The position numbers and the translations under genes are program-made. A stretch of 64,000 bases of DNA, from NCBI RefSeq assembly GCF_000772045.1, contig NZ_CP009754.1:6014001-6078000 (forward strand), read 5' to 3'. Shown here piece by piece: positions 31,001-43,000 of the stretch (the stretch's first letter is position 1; every line of letters begins with the position of its first letter). Below the pieces are notes generated by a model, which ran no database searches, was not told the DNA's origin, and was given only the letters and a program-made list of their open reading frames with translations. Source of the stretch: Streptomyces sp. CCM_MD2014. GTDB lineage: Bacteria > Actinomycetota > Actinomycetes > Streptomycetales > Streptomycetaceae.

Positions 31001-34000
31001 CAAGCCCGGCGACCGGGTCGGCCCGCACGCCCCGTACCACTTCGCGCAGGTCGTCCTCGCCAGCGAGGACGGCACCCACCAGATCACGCTGGAGAACGAG
31101 ACCCACTCCCGCGGTCCGGTCACGGACGCCGAACTGGACGCGATCGTCGAGGAGAACCTCGACCGGCACGGCGGCGACGGCCTGAGACGGCTGGCCGAGG
31201 CCGCCGAGCGGCGCCTGGCCGAGGCGGAGCGCGAGGGCACGGACGCGGAGCGGACGGCCCGTTCGGCCGACCTCGCGCGGGCGGCCAGGGCCCTGGCCGA
31301 GGTCCACGACGCCGAGCAGATCCCGTTCTACTTCGACGAGGACCGCCCCGAACACGCCCTGGCGCTGCGCGAGGCGGACCGGGCGCGCGCCCGCGCCAGG
31401 GAGGCGGTGCGGGCCGCCGCGCCGCTGCCCGACCCCAAGGACCTGTGGTTCTTCCGGGCGTACAGCAAGCGGCCGGGGGAGTCGGCGCACGAGGTCAACG
31501 CCGCGCTGCTGTCGCAGGAGGCGCCCGCGACGGCCAACCCGCTGACGATGGTGGTCCTGCACGGTCACGCCCCGCGCCCCCACCAGCGGACGATCCGCTT
31601 CGCCCGCGAGCAGCACGGCCTCCCCGCGGACGCCGACGGCACGATCGACGCTCTGGCCCGGACCCTGGCCCGCACGGGCCTGTGGAACCGCGCCCACGGG
31701 CTGCCGGCGCCGGCGGTCACCGTCACCGGGCACGGCAACCGCTCGCAGGCCGTCGCCCGCAAGCGGGCCGAGGCCGTCCGCGGGGCGCTCGGCGCCCGGC
31801 TCTCCCGGATCCTCGCCGCGTCCCAGCAGGGGAGCACCGGGACCCCCCTCGCCGTACGGGACTTCGAGCTCACCCTGGAGGCCAAGCGGGTACGCGGAGC
31901 CACGGACCCCGACGCCGGGCGCGTGGTGAGCGTCGACATCGACGACCACCGCCGGGCCGAGCCCACAACGCCCGCCGGCGCCGCGGTCCCGCACCCGACG
32001 GCCGGTGCCCCGGCGGCCGCGCGGCCCGCGGCGCCCGGCCCCGGGCAGACCGCCGCGCACGAGGAGACCGCTTCGCGCGAGGGGACCGGCCCCGCGCGGA
32101 CCGCGTCCCCCGCCGGTTCCGCCTCCCGCGCGCGCAGCCGCTCCCCGCAGCCGGGCCCGGAGCAGCGGAACAGCGCCGCGCCGCCGTGGGTCATGGCGCG
32201 CATCCGCTACGCCGAGGAGTCCCTCGCCTTCGACAAGCGGCTGGGCGAGTACCTGGCCGAGCGCGAGGCCGTCGTCGCCGAGTACCGGAAGATGGCGAAC
32301 GCGGCCTGGAAGGCGGCGCGCGAGCGGCACCCCCGCAGCCTCGACGCGTTCGGCGACACCAGCAAGTACAAGGCCGGCGTCGTCGGCACCTCCCGCCAGG
32401 CGCTGCAGCAGGTGCTGCGCGGGGGCAACCTGCGCGAGCTGGTGGCGCTGCTCTACGAGGGCATCTCCAGCGACTTCGTGCCCATGATGCTCGGCGGCAG
32501 GGAGCAGCAGCCCCCCGAGATCGCCGAGGAGCGGCCGAGCCGGCGGCAGCGCGAGACCCACGCCGAGTTCGAGCGGCGCGCCAAGGAGATCCTCGCCCGG
32601 CCGGACCTGGACCCCGAGCAGAAGAGGGCGGCGGTCGAGGAGCTGGAGCGGTCGGTGACGATCGGCACCCGCCCGCAGGACGCGCGCCCGCCGCTCAGCG
32701 AGGCCGAGCGGCGCTTCGCGGTCAACGAGCACGGCCTGACCTGGCTGCCGGCGACGTCCCTGTACGACCTCGCGATGAGCGCCGGCTTCCAGCAGCGTTC
32801 GGAGGCGTCCGGCGGCCTGGTGGCGACCGGCACCGCCGGATCCACGTACCGCTTCATGCTGCACGCCGCCCGGATGCGGGAGCAGTGGGGCGTCGACCTC
32901 GACCTCGGCCTGATCCGGGCCGGCATGCTGGCCGTCTCCCTCACGGTGGACCACCACACCTTCCACGAGGTGATGCGCGGCGCCCAGCTGGCACTGAACG
33001 ACGTGCCCGGCCACGACCCGGCCCTCGACTACACGGACAACTGGGGCCGCTACTGGAACATCCACCCCTTCGGCGAGCAGGAGCTGCGGGAGAACGTCGC
33101 CCGTGACGGGCGTTTCCCCGACGAGCACGCCCGGGCCCTGCTCGACGAACTCGAAGGACGGTCCCTCCCGCCGGCCCGGACCGGTACCGGCCTGCCGCAC
33201 CGCCCGGCACCGGCGCGCCCCGTCCACACCCGGCCCGCCACCACCGGCCTCAACCGCCCCCGGTCCCAGCCCCAGCCGCAGTCGCAGCAGCAGCAGCCGC
33301 CGCAGCAGCAGCCCCGGCCACAGGCGCCGGACCTCACGGTGCCGCAGCGCACCAACCCGCTCGACGCCCCCGCGACCGGCCCCGGCTCCTCCCCGGGCGT
33401 CGTCACGCTCCAGGACGTGACGTCCGACGAGGCCGAACGGCATCGCGAAGGGCTCCTGGACGCGCTGTACGGCCTGGGCGCCCTCGGCGACGTCGACCGG
33501 GAACGGGCCGCCGACGCCCTGGAGCGGCTGGACCGGCTGCGGGTGGCCGACCCCGCGCTGCGCGGCGGCTTCCTGGACCTGGACGCGATGGTCCGCCGGG
33601 CGCTGCTGCTCGACCCCGCGGAGCCGGTGAACGCCGCGGCCCGCGGCGCCCTGATACGGCTGATGACGGTTCCCTCGTCGGCGCGGGTGGCCTCCCCGGC
33701 CGCGCTGTCCGCCCACTACCTGGCCCACCGCGGCGCCTTCCACCCCGACTTCCGGATCACCGACGCCCAGGGCCGCCCGCGCGGCCGGAACTGGACCGGC
33801 CGCGCCCTGCCGGCCGACTTCGACGCGGACAGCACCGGCCGGGTCCGGCGCACCCCCGACGGCACGACGGCGGACAGCGGCGCCGAGGACGCGCCGTGGC
33901 GTCCCGCGCCGGGCGACCCCGGCCCGTACCTCGTCCTGACCGCCGGCCGGGGCGAGGGGACCGTGGTGCGCGGGCTCGGCGGGTTCACGCGGTCCGTGCC

Positions 34001-37000
34001 GCCCGAGGTGCTGTACGAACTGATGGCCCTCGACCGGGACCTGGCCGGCCGTCCGGGCGCGGTGCTGCTCCACGCCGGACAGTCCGGCGCCGCGCCCCCG
34101 GAGCTGCCGCGCGGTCTGGCCGACCGGCTCGGCCGCGAGGTGTGGGCCGCCACCGGCCGGGCGGGCATCGGACACCTCCCGAGCAGCCCGGACCGTTCGA
34201 GGCTCCTGCTCCTCGACGACGAGGGACGGGCGCCCCGCGGCCAGTGGATCGTCAGCACGCCCGCCGTCGCGGCCGACGGACCCGCGGGGACGGCGGACGA
34301 CCGGGTCACCGCCGTCCCCGTCGCCCACGACGGGCACCGGTCCACCGGCTACCTCTCGATGGACCTCGCCCGGGAGCCGGACGGCGGCTGGTCCCGGACG
34401 CTGGAACACAGCCGCCTCGGGTCCGTCACCTCCTACACCCACCTGCGCAGCGGCTACGACCACGGCAGCACCCCCGCCCCCCTGCCCTGGGTGCGACTCG
34501 GCCTGCCGGCACCGTACTTCCCCAACAACCACGGGGCGCCGGGCAGCGTCGTGTGGCACACCCCGCAGGGGCCGCGGGAGGACGACGGCCCGCGGTTCGC
34601 CCGGACCCTCGCCCGCCGCCGCAGCCTCGCCTCGCTCGCCCCCGGACACCCCGTGGTGCCGCTCATCTGCTACGCCGCGGCCCGCCCCGGCATCGGCGGC
34701 GTCCTCGGGGGCGACGTCGCCGGACCGCTGCCGTTCGTGCCCGACCCCCTCGCGGTCGTCGCGACCGGCCAGCACATGGCCAACGAGACGGGCCGCACCG
34801 TGTTCGCGACCGTCCTGTCGAACTCGGTCGGCCCGGCCCGGCCCAACGACCCCCAGTCGTACGTCAACCTCCTGACCGACGCCCGCGGCCACGCCCACCC
34901 GTGGGTCATGTTCCGGCCCGAGCCGGCCGGAGACGCGCTCGACCTGCGGGCCCGCACGGCCGGCCTCCACACGGGCGCGGGCCCCGTCCCGGATCCCGAG
35001 CGCGAGCGGACCCTGCGACTCGTGCGGGCGTTGCGCGAGGTCTTCGGCCCCGAGGTCGACGAGAGTGCCGCGTACCCGCGACTGCTGCGCGGCATGGGCG
35101 CCCTCGACCTGATGCACCGGGCGGACCCCGCCCTGAACCGCGACGGGGCACGCCGGTTCACCCTGGACCTGTACGAGCAGATCCTCGCCCGGCACCGCTC
35201 GGCCGCACACGCCCCGGGGCCGGTACCGCCCGTCACCGCGGACGACCACCGCCGCCTGCTCACCGAGGCCGCCGCACGTCTCGACGCCGGCCGGCCGGGC
35301 CCCCTGGGCGACTGGCTCGCCCTGCCGCACCTGGCCCACCTGCTGGCGGGTCTCCCCGCGTCCCCGCAGCGCGAGCACCTGGCCCGGCAGATCCTGGGAC
35401 TCGACGCCACGGCACCGGTGGGCGAGAGCGAGCTCTCCCGGCTGGTGTGGGCGTCGTTCAAGGTCGCCCTGGTGACGAGCCGGGTGGACCGGGGCGCGTT
35501 CACCGCCGCGGTGCTGCACCTGCCCGCCCCCGACCCGACGCGGTTCGGCGAGGCGGTGACCGTGGCGCGGCAGGCGGCGGCCGTCGGCCGCGACCCGCGG
35601 CGCATCCACGAACTGGCCGCCCACCACCTGGAGCGGCAGGGCGCGCTGGCGCCGCAGCGGCTCCTGACGAACGCCGACGGCACGGCGTGGGGCCGCGCAC
35701 TGGACGGCACCCACCGGCCGCCGGGCACCTTCGACCCGAGCGTGGTCACCCTCCTCGGGCACGGACCCGACGGCTCCCTGGTCCCGGTCGGCAGCGAGCC
35801 CGCGCCCTGGGCGGCGCAGCCGGGCCGCCCGGCCCCCTTCGTCTACGTCGCCGACGGCGACGCCGACGGGCTGGTGCTGCCGGGACCGCTGCCGGCCGCG
35901 GTGCCGGCCCGGCAGTTCGGCGAACTGGTCTTCCGCGACGCGGAGCTGCTCGGCAGGGCCGGCCACACCGAGGTGGTCGCGGTGGTCCCGCACGGCAGCC
36001 CGGCCGGGACCCGGCCGTCCGCGGGCAGCCTCCCCGACGAGGGTGCCCGCAACTCGGCGCGCAACTGGTGGGCCACCCGCGGTGCCACCACCCTCCACCA
36101 CGACCCGGCGACCGGCACGTACACCGTCGCGATGCTGCCCGGCCCCGACGGGCAGCCGGCCCCGACGGGCGCCTGGGACCGGACCGCCCGTCCCAAGGGC
36201 GACCCGGAGGGCCCCGCCACGGACCCCGTCGCGAACGCCGCCAACTCCGCCGCGGCGCGGGGGACGGACGGGCCGGCGCGGCCCGTCACCGAGTCCGGCG
36301 GCGCACCCGCCGACGCCACCGCCGTCGTCCCTGACGCCGCCGACGCCACCGCCGTCGTCCCTGACGCCGCCGACGCCACCGAGGCCGTCACCGGGGCCTG
36401 GGACGCCCACGCGCGGGCCCTGTCCGCGCTGGGCGCCGCGAACGACGCGGCCGCGACGACACAGCGAACCGGTGGCGACGTGGCCGCCGTCGCGGACGCC
36501 CGGGCGGAGGCCGACGCGGCGCGCCGCCGGCTGGAGGACGCCGAGGCGCGGCTGCGGGCCCTGGGCGTCGCCCCGGAGGCACTCGGCGCGGCCCGGCGGG
36601 CCCGGTGGGAGACCGGGGAGAGCGCCGGGGTCCCGTCCGTCCCGGGGGACGCCGAGGCCCGCCGCCGGATCGCGGACCGGGTGACCGAGGCGGACCTGCC
36701 GTCGGCGGCGCCGCCCCCGGCCGAGGACGAGACCGTCGGCCTCGGCGAGCTGGAGGCGGCGGGGATCACGCCCTCCGTCGGGCAGCGCACCGAGATGACG
36801 CTGCGCGGCGACGACCGGCTGCCCGCGTCCGCGCTGACCCCGCTCGACCTGGCCCGCGTCCGGATGACCGGCCCCGGCACCTGGACGGCCGCGTCGGAGG
36901 AGGCCGCCGCGAACGCCGCGCGGCGGCTGTGGGCGCGGGCGTACGCCGGCTTCGCGGACGCGGTACCCGAGGGCACGGACGAGGCCGAGGCCTCCCGCGC

Positions 37001-40000
37001 CTGGTCCGCCGCCGTCGTCCTGGTCCTGCCGGCCGAGCCGCACGACGTACTCGCCGACTCCCGCTACGCGGGCGAGGACTTCCGCGACGCGGTGCGCCGG
37101 GTCGCGGACCGGGTGCTGGCCGGGGGAGGGGACGCCTGGTCCGCCGCCGGACCGGCCGACACCCTGCGCCGGAAGCTGGGCCTGCTCCCGCGCTGGACGA
37201 CGCCCGGCCCCGACGCGCGGACCACGGCGGAGGACCCGGCCGGGGCGGCCGGCACCCACCCGCCCGGGGACACGGCACGGGCCGCCGGGACGGACGCCGG
37301 GGCGAGGGGCGTCCGTCCGGCGGGGCCGTCCGGGACGCGACGGCAGGCGCCCGCGGCCCAGTCGGGGTCGGGCACCGACCTGCCCGACACGGACATGCCC
37401 GACACGGACATGCCCGACGCCGGCACCGCCGTCCCGGACGGCCCCGCCCCGGACTCCACCGGCCTGCCCGGCTTCGACCCGTCCGTGCCGGACGGCGTGG
37501 ACGGCCCGGACGGGATGGACCTCGACCGGACCGGCGTCACCGATGCCGTGGTCCCCGGCCTCGACCTCGGCGGCCTCGATCTCGGCGGCTTCGACCTCGG
37601 TGACTTCGACTTCAACGGCTTCGGCTCCGGCGACTTCGGCCTCACCGACGTGGACCTCGGCGGCTTCGGCCTCACGGGTGCCGACGTCGCCGGTGACGCT
37701 CCGGTCCTCGTCGGCACCGACCCCTCCGGCGACCCGCCCGGCACGCAGCCACCCGCCCCGGCCCCCGCCCCGACCGGGCTGGAGACGGCCGGCGGGCAGA
37801 CGGTGTTCGCCGCGCCGGTCACCGCCGCGCCCGCGAGGCCGCTCGCACCCCTGCCCCGGCTGAGCCTCGTGGCCTTCGACCCGGCCGGGACGACCCCCTC
37901 GGCCGACGCCCGCGAGGGCGTCGCACGGCTGGCGAGGCGCGTGGCCCGGGCCGGTCTGCGCAACCGGCGCGCGGGGGTGCCCCTGCCGAAGATCGACATC
38001 GCCGGGTACGGCGCCGACGCGCGGGGCGCCGGTACGGCGGGACAGCGGGAGCAGGACGCCCGGCGACGCGGCGACGAGCGCGCACGGGCGGCCCGCGCAC
38101 TGTTCACCCGGGAACTGGACGCCGCCCTGGACACCCTCCAGAACCGGCTCCCCGCGGGACGGCCGCGGCTCACCGCTCGGGACTTCACGGTCACCTCGCG
38201 CGGCCGCGCACGGCTGTCCGGCGGGACGGTCACCACGGCGCCGGCCCTCCGGGTCGGGCGTACGGAGCTGGGCCGGCAGGCCACGATCGCGGTCGGCTCG
38301 CCGGGGCACGCGGCGGCCGTGGAGGTCCTGGACGCGGCGCGCCGCGACGACCCGGTGCTGCGCTCGGGCGGGTTCGAGGCGGACGCGGTCGCACGGCGGG
38401 TGCTCCGCCTGGCGCCGTACGTCCTCGTCGACCCGGAGATGCGCAGGGACCTGTACGCGATGGCGCGGCGGGCGGCCGAGGCCGGACGGGCGTCCAGCGT
38501 GGCGGCGCTCACCGCCTTCCACCTCGCGGAGGAGGGCGTCCTCGCGGCCGACCGCACCCGGCACCTCGCCATCGGCGGGACGCGCGTGCCCGGCCTGAAC
38601 TGGACCGGCCCCGAGACCGCCGAGCTGAACGGCCTGCTCGTGGAGGAGATCCCGACCGACGGCACGGGCACCGTCGTGCCCCCGCCGGTCCCGGGCACCC
38701 CTCTGGGCACGACGGACCTCGCCCCGTGGCCCTGGGACGCGACCCCGTACGCCGTCCTCGCCGACGGGGGCCACGACAGGGTGACCGCGACGCTGCCCGA
38801 CGGGACGACGCGCGACCTCGACGCCGACGCGTTCGCCGAACTGGTCGCGGCCGACCCGGCGTTGCGGTCCATGCCCGACGCGACGCCGATCGTGCTGGCC
38901 GTGCCGTTCGCCGGAGACCGGTACCTTGACCTGCCGCGCACGCTCGCGGACCGCACCGGCCGCACCGTGTGGGTGCACACCGGAGTGGCGCGGCGCCACC
39001 CCGACCCGGCCTCCGGCACCACCGTCGCCGTGCTCCGGCGCAACGGCAAACCGCACGGCTCCTGGCTCGCGGTCACCCCGGGCCTCGCCCCCGAGGCCGA
39101 CGACTCGGCCCCGGCCTGGCACCGCGACGTCCTGAGCCAACCCGTCGTCAGCGACCTGACGGGGCGGCAGATCGGCCGCAGCCTGCACGACGACGGCGAA
39201 CTCGTGGAGCGCGAGGACCATTTCAGCCGTCTCGACCGGATGACGGTGTACGCCCACTACAACCCGGCCACCCGTACGTACTCCGCGAAGCTCCCGCTGG
39301 ACGACCCCGGGCCCAAGGACAAGGCGTACCACCTGGCGGGTCACGGTCTGCCCGGCCGGCTGTTGCTCCCGCTGGCCGGCGGCGGATCGAGGCCGGCCGA
39401 CCGGCACGAGGCGGGGGAGTGGCTGCGGCGGCGCAAGAGCCTGTCGAGCCTGCCCGAGGACCACTGGATCGACCTGGTGGTCTGTCACTCCTCGGCCCCC
39501 CGGGACAGCGCCACCCAGGACCGCCCGCCCGCCGGCGGCCTCTTCCGCGCCGCACCGTTCGCCGCCGACCCGCTCGCCGACGACGCGGTCTCGCTGGGGC
39601 AGCACCTCGCCAACGTGACGGGACGCACGGTGCGCCTCTCCCACAACGTGCAGGGCGCCGGCACGCACGGCGACGACCCCGCGCGCCTGCTGTGGACCGA
39701 CGTCCGCGGACGCCGCTGGTGGTGGGAGACCAGCCGCCCGGAGCCGGGCGAGGCCGAGCTGGACCGGCTGGCGGCCCGGGCCGGTCTCCCGGGAGAGCCG
39801 TCGCCGGCCGGCCGGGCCGCGACCCTGCGCCTGGTACGGGCCCTGCGCCGCGTCCTCGGACCCGACGCGGAGGACGCCGCCGACCACCCGGACCTGCTCC
39901 GCGGCGCGGCCGCGCTGGACGCCATGCGCGCCGCCGACCCGGTCCTCGGCCCGGCCGGGCCCTTCTCGCTCGACCTGCTGCACCGGGTCGTCGCGGCCCA

Positions 40001-43000
40001 CCCGTCGGCCGCCTCCGGAGCGGACCGCGCCGCCGTCCGCCGGGTGCTGAACGCGGCCGCGCAGGCGTGGCAGGCCGCGCCGGGCGCACCGTTGAGCCGC
40101 TTCGTGAACCTGCCCGCACCGCACACCGCGGCCCGCTGGCTCCGGGACACCGCGGCGGTGGACGCGACGGCCGTCGCCGCACTGGGGCTCGCCGGCCCCG
40201 AGGACGTGGGCGCCGCCGAGCGGGCCCGCGTGTTCTGGGCCCGCGTCAAGGCGGTGGAGACTTCGGCCGCGGCCGGACCGGACACGCTCACCAGGAGGGT
40301 GCTCCACCTCGACCCGGCCCTCGACGTGGACGGTGCCGGGCACGAGTCGGCCCTGGCTCTGCTCACTCGGGGCTTCGCGGCCGGCCGCGACATGGCCGAC
40401 CCCGACGTGGCGGCCGCCTACGCCCTGGAGACCGGCGGTGCCTTCGACTGGACCGCGACGCTCACGACCATGGGCACGGAGTCCGGCGGCGGGCGCGACT
40501 GGCGGGACACGACGACGCTGCTGCCCGAGGTGGGCAGGGTCAGGACCCCGGCCGGACTCGCCGACGCGCCGTGGGCCGGCCCGGACGGCCACGGCGGGAA
40601 CCGTCCCGTCCCGTACCTGGTGGCGGCCCACGTCGACCTCCAGGACGGCACCCGCCTCCAGGTGAGCACCGGCGGCACCCTCCGGGACACCTCCGCCGCC
40701 GAGTTCGCCGAACTGCTCGCCGCCGACCCCGACCTCAACCGCAGGGACCTGTCGGTCCCCGTCCTGCTGGTGCTCACCGGCATCGACGGGCCCGCGCCCG
40801 GCGTCGCGGACACGATCGCCCAGCGCCTCGGCCGCAGCGTGTGGTGGAGCCGGTACCCGGCGGAGCTCTCCGGCACGGACGACACGGGCTCCTCGGTGCC
40901 CACACTCGTCCCGTCGCTCGTCACCGCGGGCACCCCGACCGCCGCCGACTGGCAGGAGGCCCGCCCCACCGACCCCGCCCGCCCCGAGGAGGGCCCGCGC
41001 CCCGTCGCCCCGCCCCTGCCCGAGGCGCCGCTCGCCCGGTACCCCGCCGGTCTCACCGGCCCCACCGGCCTCCCCGGCTCCGCGGAGGTCCCGCTCGCCG
41101 CCGCCAGGGCGCGCTCGTCAGCCGGGGAGCCCATGGAGGGGGTGGAGCCGACCTCGGCGCCCGCCCTCACGCCCGCGCCGCCCTCCGCGCCCGCGCCCGG
41201 CCCCTCCGCCCACCCCGTGTCCACGGGCCCGGCAGCCCCGTCGCCCTCGTCCCTGCCCCGGCGGAGCCTCGTGGCCTACGCACGGGAGTCCACGGTTCCC
41301 TCGCCGGCCGGCCGGGAGACCATCGAGCGGCTGGCGCACCAGGTGGCGGCCGCCGGGCTGCACAACCGCGCGAATGGCTGGGCCCCGCCGCGCGTCGAGG
41401 TCACCGGCTACGGGGCCGACGGCCCGGGCAACCGGGGCCTGAAACGGGCGACGGCCGCCCGCAACCACTTCCTGCGCCGGCTGACCGAGGCGCTGGAGCG
41501 GTCGCAGCGGGACCTCCCCGCCGGCGCCCCCCGGCTGACCGCCCAGGACTTCCGCATCAAGGCGGTGGCCGTGTCCCGCGTACCCGACGACTGGACGGGC
41601 ACGGGCGAACTCGCCGGAACCGGCCGGGCCGACCTGGGGCGGCAGGCGACGATCCGCGTCGTCCAGGCGCCGGACGCGACCGCGACGCAGACCCTCGACG
41701 CCCTGCGCCGCCGCGACCGCGAGCTGCGCCACCGCCCGCTGGACGTGGACGCCCTCGCCGCCCGCGTCCTGCACCTCGACCCGGGCACGGCCGTGGACCC
41801 GGAAACCCGCGACGCCCTGTTCGCGCTGGTGAACCGGGCCGCCGCGGCCGGACACGCGACGAGCCTGGCCGCGCTGGCCGCCCACCACCTCGCCGAACTG
41901 GGCGTCACCGACCCGGCCCGGAGCCGTCACTTCACCACCGGGGGGCGCCGCGTGCCCGGCCTCAACTGGGACCCGGACGCCGCCGCGGCCGCCGAGCTGG
42001 ACCCCACCCGCAGCGACGTACTGGAGGACACCGGACCGGGGCCCCGCACCGTCGCGGAGACCCGGCAGACCCCCTGGGCCCGCGGCATCACCCCCTACGT
42101 CGTGGCGGCCGGCGGGCGGCACGACGCGGTGCGGGCGCTGCTGCCGGACGGCACGACGCGGGACCTGGACGTCGACGAGTTCACGGAGCTGGTGGCGGCG
42201 GACGTGGCACGGGAGCGGCTGCCGAAGGACACCCCGCTCGTGCTGGCCGTGCCCTTCGCCGGCGACCAGTACCTCGCCCTGCCGCGCACGCTCGCGGACC
42301 GCACCGGTCTGACGGTGTGGGCGCACAGCGGCGAGGTGACGCTCGGTTCGGACGGCGGCGTGAGCACCGTCGACACGGTCCGGCGCACCGGCTCCCCCGA
42401 GGGCGACTGGACCGCGAGCGAGCCCGGCCTGGCACCCGAGCCCGACGACGACGTACCGGAGTGGCACCACCGGGTGGCCACCCGGCCCATCGTCAGCGCG
42501 CTGACGGGCAGGCAGATCGGGCGGGCCTCGCACCACGCCGCCGAGTGGGCGGCCGACTTCGAGGACGACGACCGGCACCTGGACCGGATGACGACGTACG
42601 TCCACTACTACCCGGCCACCGGACTGGTCTCCGCCGAGCGGGAACTGCCGCGGCCCGGCCCGGAGGACACCGCCTACCGCCTGGACGCGCACGGCTCGCC
42701 CGGCCACCTGCACCTGGCGATGCGGGACGGCACCGTCAGGCCGGTCGACGAGCGGGAGGCCGGAGGGTGGCTCAGGCGCCGCAAGAGCCTGTCGAGCCTG
42801 CCGAAGGACCACTGGATCGACTTCGTGGTCTGCTGGAGCGGCGCCCCCCGGGACCGCGCCGTGCCGGCGGCGCCGAACACGGCGAGCGACGCCTACGCCG
42901 GACCGTTCGTCCCCGACCCGCTGAGCAGCCTCTCCATGGGCCAGCAGCTCGCCAACTCCACGGGCCGCAGCGTGCGGCTGTCGTACAGCGCGCAGGGCAC

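Noticed and set aside
30840..31500. Papain-like enzyme domain around the LENETHSR and DLWFFRAYSKRPGESAHEVN blocks
   Set aside because: The pattern recalls domains seen near toxin C-termini, but I see no candidate nucleophile and cannot name a family, so no feature was called.
27405..40631. 4,408-codon open frame on the minus strand
   Set aside because: Same reason: it mirrors the giant gene in the frame where stops are rare, shows no domain, and lacks a ribosome site.
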